A stretch of 64,000 nt of DNA. Source: JAFEDN01 sp965651935 (lineage in GTDB: Bacteria > Pseudomonadota > Gammaproteobacteria > Coxiellales > Coxiellaceae). Every line of letters starts with the position of its first letter. The first letter of the stretch is position 1. This document shows, one piece after another, positions 44,261-52,873 of this stretch. The notes below the pieces were generated by a model that worked only from the letters and a program-made list of their open reading frames with translations, was not told the origin of the DNA and ran no database searches. The translations under genes and the position numbers were made by a program. The DNA lies in contig CBFGTC010000001.1 of the NCBI GenBank assembly GCA_965651935.1, positions 124,001 through 188,000 of the forward strand. Reading direction: 5' to 3'.

Positions 44261-44475
44261 ATTTTTTATATCCTATCTAAAAAATTAGACTTAGTTATTT
44301 CAAAATAGTGCTATTAAATAATGCTTCAAATACCCTGTTTCGAACAATTTACTCCAAATATTTGCTTTCTAGCACTGTCTCGATTTTCAGTATCCTCTTG
44401 ATCTCAGAGACAAGAGCGCTTTTCTTCGGAACTCATATTTATAACCCTCCTCGATTATCTTTTTTATAAGTTAAG

Positions 44476-44504
44476 TTGTTTTGTCTGTATTTTAGGGCTA
44501 TGAT
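44476..44504 (+). promoter_or_regulatory. sigma-70 promoter of the small acidic protein gene
   Basis: TTGTTT (44476-44481), a 17-base spacer and TATGAT (44499-44504) stand about 30 bases before the ATG at 44535. The rest of 44261-44534 holds no gene, apart from a 10-codon minus-strand frame at 44404-44436 with a strong GAGGAGGG site that seems to be a gene remnant. Confidence 0.55.
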
Positions 44505-44534
44505 GGCATTTTTCAATTACCTAAGGATTCTAAT

Positions 44535-44813
44535 ATGTCTAAGAAAAAATCCAATGCACCTGAAGAGAATGAGATTTTCGATCAAATGATGTATGAAGGC
44601 GAAGACTTCGCCGACGAAGAAATGCTTCATACTTTTGAACACGTCACATTGGCTTCTGTAGAGCACATGAAAGTGGCTTATCGCTTGACCAAACTGATGG
44701 TGAAAAGTCGGGATGAAAAAATTTCTCAAGATGAAATTTTAAATTTTTTCCGCAAAGCCGCCGACACTGTGTTGGATTGCACTCCTTTGAAAGCCTTATT
44801 TGAAAAAGTTTAA
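44535..44813 (+). CDS. small acidic helical protein, unknown
   Basis: The 92-residue protein is very acidic in its first third (EENEIFDQMMYEGEDFADEEM) and helical later, with no signal peptide. AAGG lies eight bases before the ATG and a promoter is visible, so it is likely expressed. It is the only apparently intact small gene of the island and converges with the decayed ATPase gene (1 base between ends). No family was recognised; a regulatory or chaperone-like role cannot be shown. Confidence 0.65.
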   Translation: MSKKKSNAPEENEIFDQMMYEGEDFADEEMLHTFEHVTLASVEHMKVAYRLTKLMVKSRDEKISQDEILNFFRKAADTVLDCTPLKALFEKV

Positions 44814-44814
44814 T

Positions 44815-45536
44815 TTATTTAAAATCTAAGGTTTGCAAAAAAACACGCGCAGGACAAACTCGAATTCCTAAATCTCCTAGGTAATCTTTATTGCCGATTG
44901 CTGAAATCTGCCAAGCGGCAGCTTTAGGAAATCGAGTTTTTAAATATTTTAAGCCGTTAGAAATAGTGGTGTCGTTCCATTTACATTCAATAAAATTAGT
45001 TGGAGTGTTACCTGCGCAAATGACAAAATCGACCTCTCTGCCATCTACGTTTCGGAAATAATTTAAACTTAATTCTTCACCCAAAGCATCTTCTTGAAAA
45101 TTTACCCATTTTAGTAAAGAACAAGCCATCAGATTTTCAAATTTCAACGCATTTTCCTTCACCAAAGTCCAATCAAATTGGTAATGTTTTTGCTCTTTTT
45201 TTCACCGCGCGAATTTTAGGGACTCCAAATGGAGAATCCAAAAAATGGAATACAGCCTTTCTAAAATTTGCAACCAAGTACTTACCGTTTTATGGCTGAC
45301 TTGCAAATCTTCCCGCAGCGAATTTGGATTTCATCAAATATCCACAATGGACTGACAGGCAACTCTCTTTTTTAGATAAGCTCTCGATGCGCGGGTACAT
45401 CCCAATTAAAATAAGCGTTGGGGTCTTTTAAGAAACTCTTGGCTAAAGTGGTTTTGCCTACTTGGCGCGGACCGCCGATAAAAACCATTTTTTTAGCCAA
45501 GTCATGCTTAACTTGGGGAGTTAAATATCGTTTTAG
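44815..45536 (-). pseudogene. decayed AAA_14/DUF4143 ATPase gene
   Basis: The N-terminal piece (from ATG at 45536) carries MLKRYL and Walker A GGPRQVGKTT and stops after the segment NWDVPAHRELI. In another frame LPVSPLWIFDE follows, the Walker B region of this family. Then a gap of roughly 100 or more residues is missing, followed by LREDLQVSHKTVSTWLQILE. A run of A residues near 45200 causes another frameshift, and the last piece (44815-45165) is the C-terminal DUF4143 domain with GREVDFVI and FIECKW. So the gene has an internal deletion and at least two frameshifts. Intact members are P-loop ATPases with a nuclease-like C-terminal fold, common in accessory DNA. Confidence 0.82.
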
Positions 45537-45551
45537 CATACTCAGGCAAAA

Positions 45552-45570
45552 TAGGGTCTGTTGACATTTC
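45552..45570 (+). repeat. 19-bp IS-end-like repeat, copy 2
   Basis: Identical to 43758-43776 and in the same orientation. It lies 8 bases before the end of gapA and 15 bases upstream of the start of the decayed ATPase gene, at the right border of the island. Confidence 0.55.
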
Positions 45571-45578
45571 GCCGTCAT

Positions 45579-46586
45579 TTATTTCATCATTAAACTTGCC
45601 ACGTCTAGCATACGATTAGAGAAACCGCATTCGTTATCGTACCAAGAAACTACTTTCACTAAATTTTTATCCATGACTCGGGTTTGAGTGGCGTCAAAAG
45701 TGGAAGAGGCCGGGGTATGATTGTAATCCACCGATACCAATTCTTCTTCGGTGTAATCTAACACTTCTTTTAAAGGGCCTTGCGCGGCGCGGCGCATGAT
45801 CTCATTGACCTCCTCAGTGCTGGTATTTTTTTCGACCTCAATGGTTAAATCCACAACGGACACATTGGGAACTGGGACTCGCAGAGCATATCCATCTAGT
45901 TTGCCAGCTAATTCTGGAATGACTAAACCGATGGCGGCAGCGGCGCCCGTTTTGCTGGGGATAATGGACACTGCAGCAGCGCGGGCGCGACGTAAATCTT
46001 TATGAGCACTATCCGTTAAGCGTTGGTCGTTTGTATAGGCGTGCACCGTGACCATCAATCCCCGTTTAATTTTCAAAGCATCATGTAATGGCTTTACTAA
46101 TGGCGCCAGACAATTGGTCGTGCAAGAACCATTGGAAACGATAGTGTGCTCAGGTTTAAGTATGCCGTGGTTGACACCATACACAATGGTAGCATCCACG
46201 TCTTTACCGGCTGGCGCAGATATTAATACTTTTTTAGCGCCGGCCTTCAAATGGACGCTGGCTTTTTCACGTTCGGTAAATAGTCCCGTGCATTCCAACA
46301 CTAAATCCACACCCAATTCTTTCCAAGGCAGTTTATTGGGATCACGTTCCGCGCAAACCCGGATTTTATCTCCGTTAACAATTAAACTATCACCTTCACA
46401 TTTGACGTCTACCGCAAATCGGCCATGAATGCTATCGTATTTTAAAAGATGGGCGTTGGTTTCGATTTCCGTTAAATCGTTAATGGCAACGATTTTTAAA
46501 TCTTTATTTTTTTGAGATTCATAAGCGGCGCGCAAAATATTACGGCCAATGCGGCCAAAACCATTAATAGCTAATTTGATAGTCAT
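45579..46586 (-). CDS. gapA: glyceraldehyde-3-phosphate dehydrogenase
   Basis: The NAD-dependent glycolytic enzyme, 335 residues. It has the Rossmann start INGFGRIGRNILRAAY, the catalytic Cys in SNGSCTTNCLAPL (about 153), TVHAYTNDQ and the C-terminal WYDNECGFSNRM. It follows tkt by about 95 bases on the same strand. Its 3' end faces the island that separates it from pgk, whereas the two genes are usually neighbours. Confidence 0.97.
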   Translation of the reverse strand: MTIKLAINGFGRIGRNILRAAYESQKNKDLKIVAINDLTEIETNAHLLKYDSIHGRFAVDVKCEGDSLIVNGDKIRVCAERDPNKLPWKELGVDLVLECTGLFTEREKASVHLKAGAKKVLISAPAGKDVDATIVYGVNHGILKPEHTIVSNGSCTTNCLAPLVKPLHDALKIKRGLMVTVHAYTNDQRLTDSAHKDLRRARAAAVSIIPSKTGAAAAIGLVIPELAGKLDGYALRVPVPNVSVVDLTIEVEKNTSTEEVNEIMRRAAQGPLKEVLDYTEEELVSVDYNHTPASSTFDATQTRVMDKNLVKVVSWYDNECGFSNRMLDVASLMMK

Positions 46587-46682
46587 AAGCTCCTCCGGAA
46601 ATTAAGACAAAGGCCCGAAATATGAAGTAGTTTAATTTTTGAAACAGCAGCATCATACCAAATATCAGCGCTTAATAACAAA

Positions 46683-48692
46683 TCATGTTATTTGGGTTTG
46701 ATTCTTCAGGGTAATAACGGCAGAAACAATACTTTCTACCGTGAGTGCCAATGTTTGGTATACGGCTTTAGCAGGAGCAGAGAGACCAAACCGATCAATC
46801 CCTATCACTTTTCCTTGAAGGCCGGTGAATTGATACCAATAATCAGTCACGCCCGCCTCCACCGCTATCCTTAAAGAGATACGAGAAGGCAGCACCGACT
46901 CACGGTATTGGGCGTCTTGTGCCTTAAAAATTTCACAACAAGGCATGGATACAACGCGTACGTAAACTTGTTGGGTTTGCAGTTGTTGTGCCGCGGCCAT
47001 TGCCAGCGCCACTTCGGAGCCGGTGGCTAGGATAATGCCTTGTAATTCTCCCGCTTCTTGGTGCAGTATATAACCGCCTCGCTCTATCAATGCCACTGTT
47101 TCTGAAGAGCGAATTTGATGCGGCAGATTTTGACGCGATAATAATAAACAACTTGGCCCCTGATTTTCCAAGGTCTTTTTCCAAGCAACGGCGGTTTCAA
47201 CGGTGTCGCAGGGCCGCCATACTTGCATATTAGGAATCATGCGCAATTGCGAGGTATGCTCAATGGGTTGATGAGTTGGGCCGTCTTCCCCTAAGCCAAT
47301 GGAATCATGCGTATAAATATAAATCACCCGCTGACGCATCAGAGCAGAAAGCCGAACGGCATTGCGGGCGTAATCTGAAAATACTAAAAAAGTCCCACCG
47401 TAGGGGATCACTCCACCGTGCAAGGCCAAGCCATTCATGATAGCAGACATGCCAAATTCGCGAACACCGTAGTTAACATAATTTCCAGAAAAATCTTGAG
47501 GTGTTAATGAATGTGCTTTTTGCCAATGTGTGCAATTGGATTCCGATAAATCGGCTGAACCGCCCAGCAACTCTGGCAAATGCGGGGCATAGGCGTTAAG
47601 ACACATTTGTGAGGCTTTACGGGTGGCAACTTCTTGTGGATTGGCTTGAGTTTTCTGAATAAACTCTGCCGCTAGGGATTGCCAATTTTCGGGAAGCTTA
47701 CCTTGTTGGCGTCGAAGGAATTCACGAGCTAATTCAGGATATTTTTTCGCGTAAGCCTCGAATTGTTGCTGCCAAACCAATTCCATTTCTTGTCCCAGAA
47801 TTTTTCTATCCCAGGCGGCCAAAATCTCGGGGGGGACTTCAAATGCCTCGTAGGGCCATTCTAAAGTTTGCCGCGATAAAGCGATTTCTTTTTCTCCCAA
47901 GGGCGCGCCATGAGATTTTTCCGTTCCGGCTAAATTGGGTGCACCAAAGCCGATTTGAGTCCGGCAACATATTAACGTAGGACGCTCAGTCTGCGCGCGA
48001 GCTTCTTGAATGGCTTTGATTAAGGCTTCACTGTCGTGGCCATCTACATCGGGAATCACATGCCAATGATAAGCGCGAAAACGTTCGGGAGTATTATCAC
48101 TAAACCAGCCTCTGACGTCTCCGTCAATAGAGATGCCGTTGTTATCCCAAAACACAATTAATTTATTTAGCCCCAGAGTACCAGCTAGCGAACAGGCTTC
48201 ATGAGAAATCCCTTCCATTAAGCAGCCGTCTCCAGCAAATACATAAGTGAAATGATCGACAATGGCGTAATTGGGGCGGTTAAAATAAGTCGCTAGCACC
48301 CGTTCAGCCATGGCCATGCCCACGCCATTGGCTAAACCTTGCCCTAAAGGTCCGGTAGTGGTCTCCACTCCAGGTGTGTCATGGTATTCGGGATGGCCGG
48401 GGGTTTTTGAATACAATTGGCGAAAATTTTTTATATCTTCAATGCTAAGAGAATAGCCGCTTAAATATAATAAAGCATATTGCAGCATAGCCCCATGGCC
48501 ATTGGATAAAATAAAGCGGTCGCGGTTAGGCCAATGCGGATTACTGGGATTAAACCGTAAAAAATCCCGCCACAATACTTCGGCAATGTCTGCCATGCCC
48601 ATTGGCATACCTGGGTGGCCCGAATTGGCTTTTTGGACTGCGTCCATGGCCAAAGCCCGGATAGCGTTGGCTAATTGACGTCTGCTCGGCAT
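46683..48692 (-). CDS. tkt: transketolase
   Basis: TPP-dependent transfer of two-carbon units in the pentose phosphate pathway. The 669 residues contain ANSGHPGMPMGMAD at the N-terminus, the TPP motif GDGCLMEGISHEA (about 155), and the pyrimidine-domain GVREFGMSAIMNG and HDSIGLGEDGPTHQP. It heads the tkt-gap-[island]-pgk-pyk-fba row. Confidence 0.97.
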   Translation of the reverse strand: MPSRRQLANAIRALAMDAVQKANSGHPGMPMGMADIAEVLWRDFLRFNPSNPHWPNRDRFILSNGHGAMLQYALLYLSGYSLSIEDIKNFRQLYSKTPGHPEYHDTPGVETTTGPLGQGLANGVGMAMAERVLATYFNRPNYAIVDHFTYVFAGDGCLMEGISHEACSLAGTLGLNKLIVFWDNNGISIDGDVRGWFSDNTPERFRAYHWHVIPDVDGHDSEALIKAIQEARAQTERPTLICCRTQIGFGAPNLAGTEKSHGAPLGEKEIALSRQTLEWPYEAFEVPPEILAAWDRKILGQEMELVWQQQFEAYAKKYPELAREFLRRQQGKLPENWQSLAAEFIQKTQANPQEVATRKASQMCLNAYAPHLPELLGGSADLSESNCTHWQKAHSLTPQDFSGNYVNYGVREFGMSAIMNGLALHGGVIPYGGTFLVFSDYARNAVRLSALMRQRVIYIYTHDSIGLGEDGPTHQPIEHTSQLRMIPNMQVWRPCDTVETAVAWKKTLENQGPSCLLLSRQNLPHQIRSSETVALIERGGYILHQEAGELQGIILATGSEVALAMAAAQQLQTQQVYVRVVSMPCCEIFKAQDAQYRESVLPSRISLRIAVEAGVTDYWYQFTGLQGKVIGIDRFGLSAPAKAVYQTLALTVESIVSAVITLKNQTQIT

Positions 48693-48711
48693 GATTGGCT
48701 GGCTCCTATGG

Positions 48712-49386
48712 TTAAATATTGAGATTGAATAAATCGATGATCCAATGGAGAAGTATTTGAATAAATGGCGATAAAATCTTACCTAGCACGCCTAAAAAAA
48801 GGAGTCCTAATAATATCCAAATTCCAAAGGGTTCTAAACGTTCATAGATCTGGGCCAGGCGGATTGGCAGGATACTGGAAATGACGCGACTGCCATCTAA
48901 AGGAGGGATGGGAACTAAGTTTAGAACTAATAAGACACAATTGATTAAAATGCCAAAGCTCGCAGCGGCTTGAAAAAATTGTCCACTGACAGCTACCCAG
49001 GATTGGGAACTGCTTGCTAAATAAATTGTAGCAGCCTTAGCAATAATCCCCCACCCCAAAGCCATTAGCAGATTTGCCGCCGGACCTGATAAAGCAACTA
49101 AGGCCATATCTCTGCGGGGATTCTTGAGGTTTTGCCACGCCACGGGAACCGGTTTTGCCCAGCCAAAAACAAATCCGCTGATAAAAAGCAAAATGATAGG
49201 AATCAGAATAGTCCCTATGAGATCAATGTGTTTTAAGGGGTTTAAAGTTACTCTGCCCATCATCAATGCCGTTTTGTCCCCGCACTTGCTGGCGACCCAG
49301 CCATGAGCGGCTTCATGCAAGGTAATAGCAAATATCAACGGCAATATAGCCACAGCAATCGTTTGAACGGCGTTGTCAATATTCAT
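48712..49386 (-). CDS. site-2 protease family (M50) membrane metalloprotease
   Basis: The 224-residue inner-membrane protein has the zinc motif HEAAH in ITLHEAAHGWVASK (about 24-28) and a third ligand region NLVPIPPLDGSR (about 160), spread over five to six helices. This is the short YwhC-like subgroup lacking a PDZ domain, of unknown substrate. It follows dolP on the minus strand and precedes tkt by 19 bases. Confidence 0.9.
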   Translation of the reverse strand: MNIDNAVQTIAVAILPLIFAITLHEAAHGWVASKCGDKTALMMGRVTLNPLKHIDLIGTILIPIILLFISGFVFGWAKPVPVAWQNLKNPRRDMALVALSGPAANLLMALGWGIIAKAATIYLASSSQSWVAVSGQFFQAAASFGILINCVLLVLNLVPIPPLDGSRVISSILPIRLAQIYERLEPFGIWILLGLLFLGVLGKILSPFIQILLHWIIDLFNLNI

Positions 49387-49397
49387 GGAGTTCCTAA

Positions 49398-49985
49398 TTA
49401 ACTTTCATATTCAAAAACCTGTACCACTTTCCTCACCCCGCTTACGCTACGAGTCGCTTCTGTGGCCATACGAGCTTGGCTAGGAGAAACTAATCCCATC
49501 AAATAAACCACTTTATTTTCAGTGACTACTTTGATTTGCGAAGAACTTAAGCCCGGTTTGGCCACCATCGCGGCTTTTACTTTAGATGTTATCCAAGCAT
49601 CAGCGCTTTGATCCCAAGTGGTTAAAATGGGTGAGATCACTTCAATTTGATTATAAATTCGTTTAATTCCTTTAACTCGTCTCACGTCATCATATGCCGC
49701 TTGGCGTAACTCTTCTGATTCAGCCTGCCCTATGATTAAGACTACACCGTTAAAAGTGGCCACCGTCACTCGGGCTGTTCCCTTTAATCGAGGGTCTGCA
49801 TTAAGCCAGGCTATGGCTTGGTTAGCAAGGTCTTTATCTTCTAACATGACCGTGCTAGGTCGCTTATCATAGATGATCGCCCCACCTGCGGTGGCGCCGA
49901 CAGCGGCAATAATGATCGGTATGCATCCGCTCAATGAGAACAGACAAAAGAAAGCCACTACTAATTTTAAACTTAAACGTTTCAC
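49398..49985 (-). CDS. dolP: BON-domain outer-membrane lipoprotein DolP (YraP)
   Basis: The 195-residue lipoprotein has the lipobox LSGC (Cys21) and a Gly-rich stretch IIAAVGATAGGAIIYDKR, then two BON domains (about 45-115 and 125-190) ending VVQVFEYES. E. coli DolP helps outer-membrane integrity and is placed next to diaA, as here; the stop of diaA overlaps its start by 4 bases. Confidence 0.9.
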   Translation of the reverse strand: MKRLSLKLVVAFFCLFSLSGCIPIIIAAVGATAGGAIIYDKRPSTVMLEDKDLANQAIAWLNADPRLKGTARVTVATFNGVVLIIGQAESEELRQAAYDDVRRVKGIKRIYNQIEVISPILTTWDQSADAWITSKVKAAMVAKPGLSSSQIKVVTENKVVYLMGLVSPSQARMATEATRSVSGVRKVVQVFEYES

Positions 49986-50584
49986 ACTGAATCCTCCGTT
50001 GCTACAAATAATCTATGGTCAATAAAATCACACAAACAGTGTATGATCAACAAATGTACTTCTTGAATACGGGCAGTGGATTGAGAAGGGACGCGAATTT
50101 CAACATCATTTTCGCTTAAAATGGAAGCGAGCGCACCGCCGTCTCGACCAGTCAGTGCAATTATCTGCATTCCCCGTTGTTGGGCGGTGAGTACGGCTTG
50201 CACTACATTTTTGGATTGACCACTCGTGCTGATAGCCAATAAAATGTCTCCGGCTTGGCCTAATGCTTTAATTTGTTTGGAAAAAATTTCTTCATAATTA
50301 TAGTCATTCGATATAGCGGTAATGGTGGAAGTGTCTGCTGTCAAGGCCAAGGCAGGTAAGCTGGGGCGCTCGTTTTCAAAACGATTCAGCATTTCAGAAG
50401 CAAAGTGTTGGGCGTCTCCTGCTGAACCCCCATTGCCGCAACTGAGTATTTTTCCACCGCTCAACAAGCATTGCACCAGGGTTTCACCTGCTGCATGAAT
50501 GACTTCGGGTAGCGAGTCGGCTGCTAATATTTTAGTTTGAATACTATCTTCAAAGTTTTGTTTAATTCGGTTTAATAGTTCCAT
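49982..50584 (-). CDS. diaA: DiaA-like SIS-domain protein
   Basis: The 200-residue protein (start MELLNRIKQNFEDS at 50584; an ATG eight codons earlier lies in yraN) carries a SIS fold with SCGNGGSAGDAQHF (about 53), STSGQSKNV (about 117) and ALTGRDGG. DiaA promotes DnaA assembly at oriC, while the close relative GmhA is the heptose-7-phosphate isomerase. The lpoA-yraN-diaA-dolP order and the IPSQSTARIQEVH segment favour DiaA, although a GmhA activity is not excluded. Confidence 0.85.
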   Translation of the reverse strand: MELLNRIKQNFEDSIQTKILAADSLPEVIHAAGETLVQCLLSGGKILSCGNGGSAGDAQHFASEMLNRFENERPSLPALALTADTSTITAISNDYNYEEIFSKQIKALGQAGDILLAISTSGQSKNVVQAVLTAQQRGMQIIALTGRDGGALASILSENDVEIRVPSQSTARIQEVHLLIIHCLCDFIDHRLFVATEDSV

Positions 50585-50585
50585 T

Positions 50586-50939
50586 TTAGTATTGTACCTC
50601 AATTGCATTTTGAATCCAGTTCACTTTGTCATCATCGGCAATGCCGATGACATCAAAGCGGGTATTGGCCTTTTCAGCGAGATTGTAGTCCAATAAAAAT
50701 TGCCAAGCGGCCTTAATAAGGCGATATTTTTTAAATGTTTGCACAGTTTCAATTCCTTCACCAAAATCAGCAGCCTTACGATAACGAACTTCAACAAATA
50801 CCAAAACATCCCGATCTTGCATAATCAAATCAATCTCTCCCATAGCACAAAGGTAGTTGCTGCAAAGCCAATTAAGGCCTTGTTTTTCTAAATATCTGCG
50901 CGCTTGGGTTTCGCGGATATAGCCAGTTTTACGGGACAT
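50586..50939 (-). CDS. yraN: YraN family (UPF0102) nuclease-fold protein
   Basis: The 117-residue protein has the restriction-endonuclease-like core GEIDLIMQDRDVLVFVEVRYRK (about 34-56), with Asp, Glu and Lys/Arg in the expected order. The family has been linked to DNA processing, but function is not settled. It overlaps the lpoA 3' end by 11 bases and abuts diaA, so the set is one operon. Confidence 0.92.
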   Translation of the reverse strand: MSRKTGYIRETQARRYLEKQGLNWLCSNYLCAMGEIDLIMQDRDVLVFVEVRYRKAADFGEGIETVQTFKKYRLIKAAWQFLLDYNLAEKANTRFDVIGIADDDKVNWIQNAIEVQY

Positions 50940-52092
50940 TATTTGGCACGCCCTGGACTATTTGGGCCCATGGTAGTTGTCGGCGCCACACTTTATTACT
51001 TTGCAGTATTAATTTACCGGTGGCGGCTTCTACAGTATCAGACACTTTCCCTTGTAAAAGTTGACGAGCTAAAAAATAACTATCCGCTCCCAAAGCAAAA
51101 AATGGAGCTTGCTCTCGGGAAGCCTGTGGCCAGGTCTTTTGTACATTGGTTAATATACTTTGCAAATCTGCGGGCATGCTTTTTGGCGTTATTTCCCAGG
51201 GTATGGCGCAAAAATAAATTCCATTTAGATCTTGATCATACTGGGGATTGGGATAACCGCCATAAATCTGGGAAGTCGCGTAGACTGGGATATGAGATGC
51301 ATAATAAAAACCAAGTAAAGGGCGAAATTCTCGAGCTAATTCCGGCTGTGCTGCTAAAAAAATCATGTCAATATCCTGGCGGCGATAAGGGATGGTGCGT
51401 ATTTTAGAGGCATTGAGATTGCGCCGTAACTCTTTAGCCCGTTGCTCTGATAAATCAACGTGCATGATTTGAGCAAGCTGTACCGCAAGGAGTTTGGGAT
51501 TATCAAAGAATAATTCACCCACAATTTTTCCGCCAAGGCTTTGCCATCGATCCAAAAAAGTTTGTGAAACTCTTTGTCCCCATGAGTTCGCGGGGGCAGC
51601 AATTAAGGCTTTTTTGTAACCCTCTTGCCAGGCCTTATCAGCAGCTTGGATGGCTTCATCTTCTGGAGACAATCCCAATTGGTACAAATAATCATTCGAA
51701 GTCACACCGGATAAATTATTTAATAATATTGTAGGAGTATTGATCACTCCGGCTTGTACAAGTTGTAATCCTGCTTCTTTATTCAGAGGGCCTATAATGA
51801 CATTAGCGCCTTGGTTTACGGCTTGTCGATAAATCTCCGCAATATCACCATGACTGGTGTCAATGATTCGAATTGTCGGGGGGTTGGCATCTTGTGGCAA
51901 ATATTGATAGTAAGCTGCAATAAAACCGTCCCGGATGGCTTGAGCTGAGTTGGAATAAGGTCCTTGGAGAGGAAGTAACAAGGCCATTCGTGTTGATTTA
52001 GGCGTGGAATTCCAAAAAGCGGCGCAAGAGGTTTTCCATGGTGACAAACTCATTAAAATCAGAATAAATATGGTCAATATATGCTTTCTCAA
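50929..52092 (-). CDS. lpoA: LpoA-like penicillin-binding protein activator (short form)
   Basis: LpoA is the outer-membrane lipoprotein that activates PBP1a. This 387-residue protein has the N-terminal hydrophobic leader and only the C-terminal, periplasmic-binding-protein-like (LppC) domain: MALLLPLQGPYSNSAQAIRDG begins it and IYFCAIPWEI lies near the end. The long N-terminal TPR-like domain of the E. coli protein (about 680 residues in total) is missing. The lipobox-like KTSC is not canonical. First gene of lpoA-yraN-diaA-dolP. Confidence 0.88.
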   Translation of the reverse strand: MRKHILTIFILILMSLSPWKTSCAAFWNSTPKSTRMALLLPLQGPYSNSAQAIRDGFIAAYYQYLPQDANPPTIRIIDTSHGDIAEIYRQAVNQGANVIIGPLNKEAGLQLVQAGVINTPTILLNNLSGVTSNDYLYQLGLSPEDEAIQAADKAWQEGYKKALIAAPANSWGQRVSQTFLDRWQSLGGKIVGELFFDNPKLLAVQLAQIMHVDLSEQRAKELRRNLNASKIRTIPYRRQDIDMIFLAAQPELAREFRPLLGFYYASHIPVYATSQIYGGYPNPQYDQDLNGIYFCAIPWEITPKSMPADLQSILTNVQKTWPQASREQAPFFALGADSYFLARQLLQGKVSDTVEAATGKLILQSNKVWRRQLPWAQIVQGVPNNVP

Positions 52093-52297
52093 GGACTTAA
52101 CACCTTATTTATATTTTGCGCATTGCCAAGCCAATTGCTCGGAATGAAAGGGGCCTCTTTCAATCCCCCATTACTATAGAGTCAATAATTGAATTTTTGG
52201 AATCAGCATATTATGTCTTTAGTGTGGATTGCAACTCCGGAATTTAGGATAATACACTGTTTTCCTGGATTGATTTTAACATAATTAAGGTGTTCTT

Positions 52298-52804
52298 ATG
52301 TATAAAAAAGCTCTTTTTTTGCTTAGTATATGTTTTCCCATGACCGCATGTGTGGAAGATCCCCAGCCTCCACCTGCGCCGAAACCGATACTGCAGGGCC
52401 AAGTTAAGCAATTGGACATTTCCGGCGTGAAAATGATACAACAAGCCGATCGTTTAATATTAATTATTTCTACCGATAGTTTTTTTGTTCCCGGAACGAC
52501 GACTGTCAAAGAAGAAAAACAAGCTGACTTACGTAACATGGCCCAGTTTGTTAAAAAATATTCCAGCAATTATCCTCACTCTGTTATCAAAGTCAGTGGT
52601 TATACAGATCGTGTGCTGAGTCATAAAAATCAATTACAACTTTCACAAAGCTACGCTGAAGCAGTAACCGCGTACCTTTTCAATACCGGCATTAACCCTA
52701 AAAGGTTGGCTGTCCAAGCGCGTGGGTCTTATGAGCCCATTGCAGGAGAGTATGAACCCACTAGCGCCGCTATAAATCGACGAGTGGTGGTGCAAGTTAA
52801 TTAA
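52298..52804 (+). CDS. OmpA-family lipoprotein (possibly IcmN/DotK-like)
   Basis: The 168-residue lipoprotein has lipobox MTAC (Cys18), a Pro-rich linker and an OmpA-like peptidoglycan-binding domain with KVSGYTDRV (about 100), LSQSYAEAVTAYL and NRRVVVQ. IcmN/DotK of the Dot/Icm secretion system is a lipoprotein of this size and build, and this class is also found with pili. It is convergent with the pilLNOP-like set, about 70 bases from it. Membership in Dot/Icm is a guess, as no other dot/icm gene is in view. The 204 bases upstream to lpoA are without genes. Confidence 0.8.
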   Translation: MYKKALFLLSICFPMTACVEDPQPPPAPKPILQGQVKQLDISGVKMIQQADRLILIISTDSFFVPGTTTVKEEKQADLRNMAQFVKKYSSNYPHSVIKVSGYTDRVLSHKNQLQLSQSYAEAVTAYLFNTGINPKRLAVQARGSYEPIAGEYEPTSAAINRRVVVQVN

Positions 52805-52873
52805 AATATAGGGAAAGGCGGAGGTGAGTAATCCTTCCTCTGCCTGCCGCGAAGCAAAAATTGCAGAAAATAC

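Noticed and set aside
52805..52873. Possible terminator between the OmpA lipoprotein and pilP
   Set aside because: No clear stem followed by a T-run on either strand.
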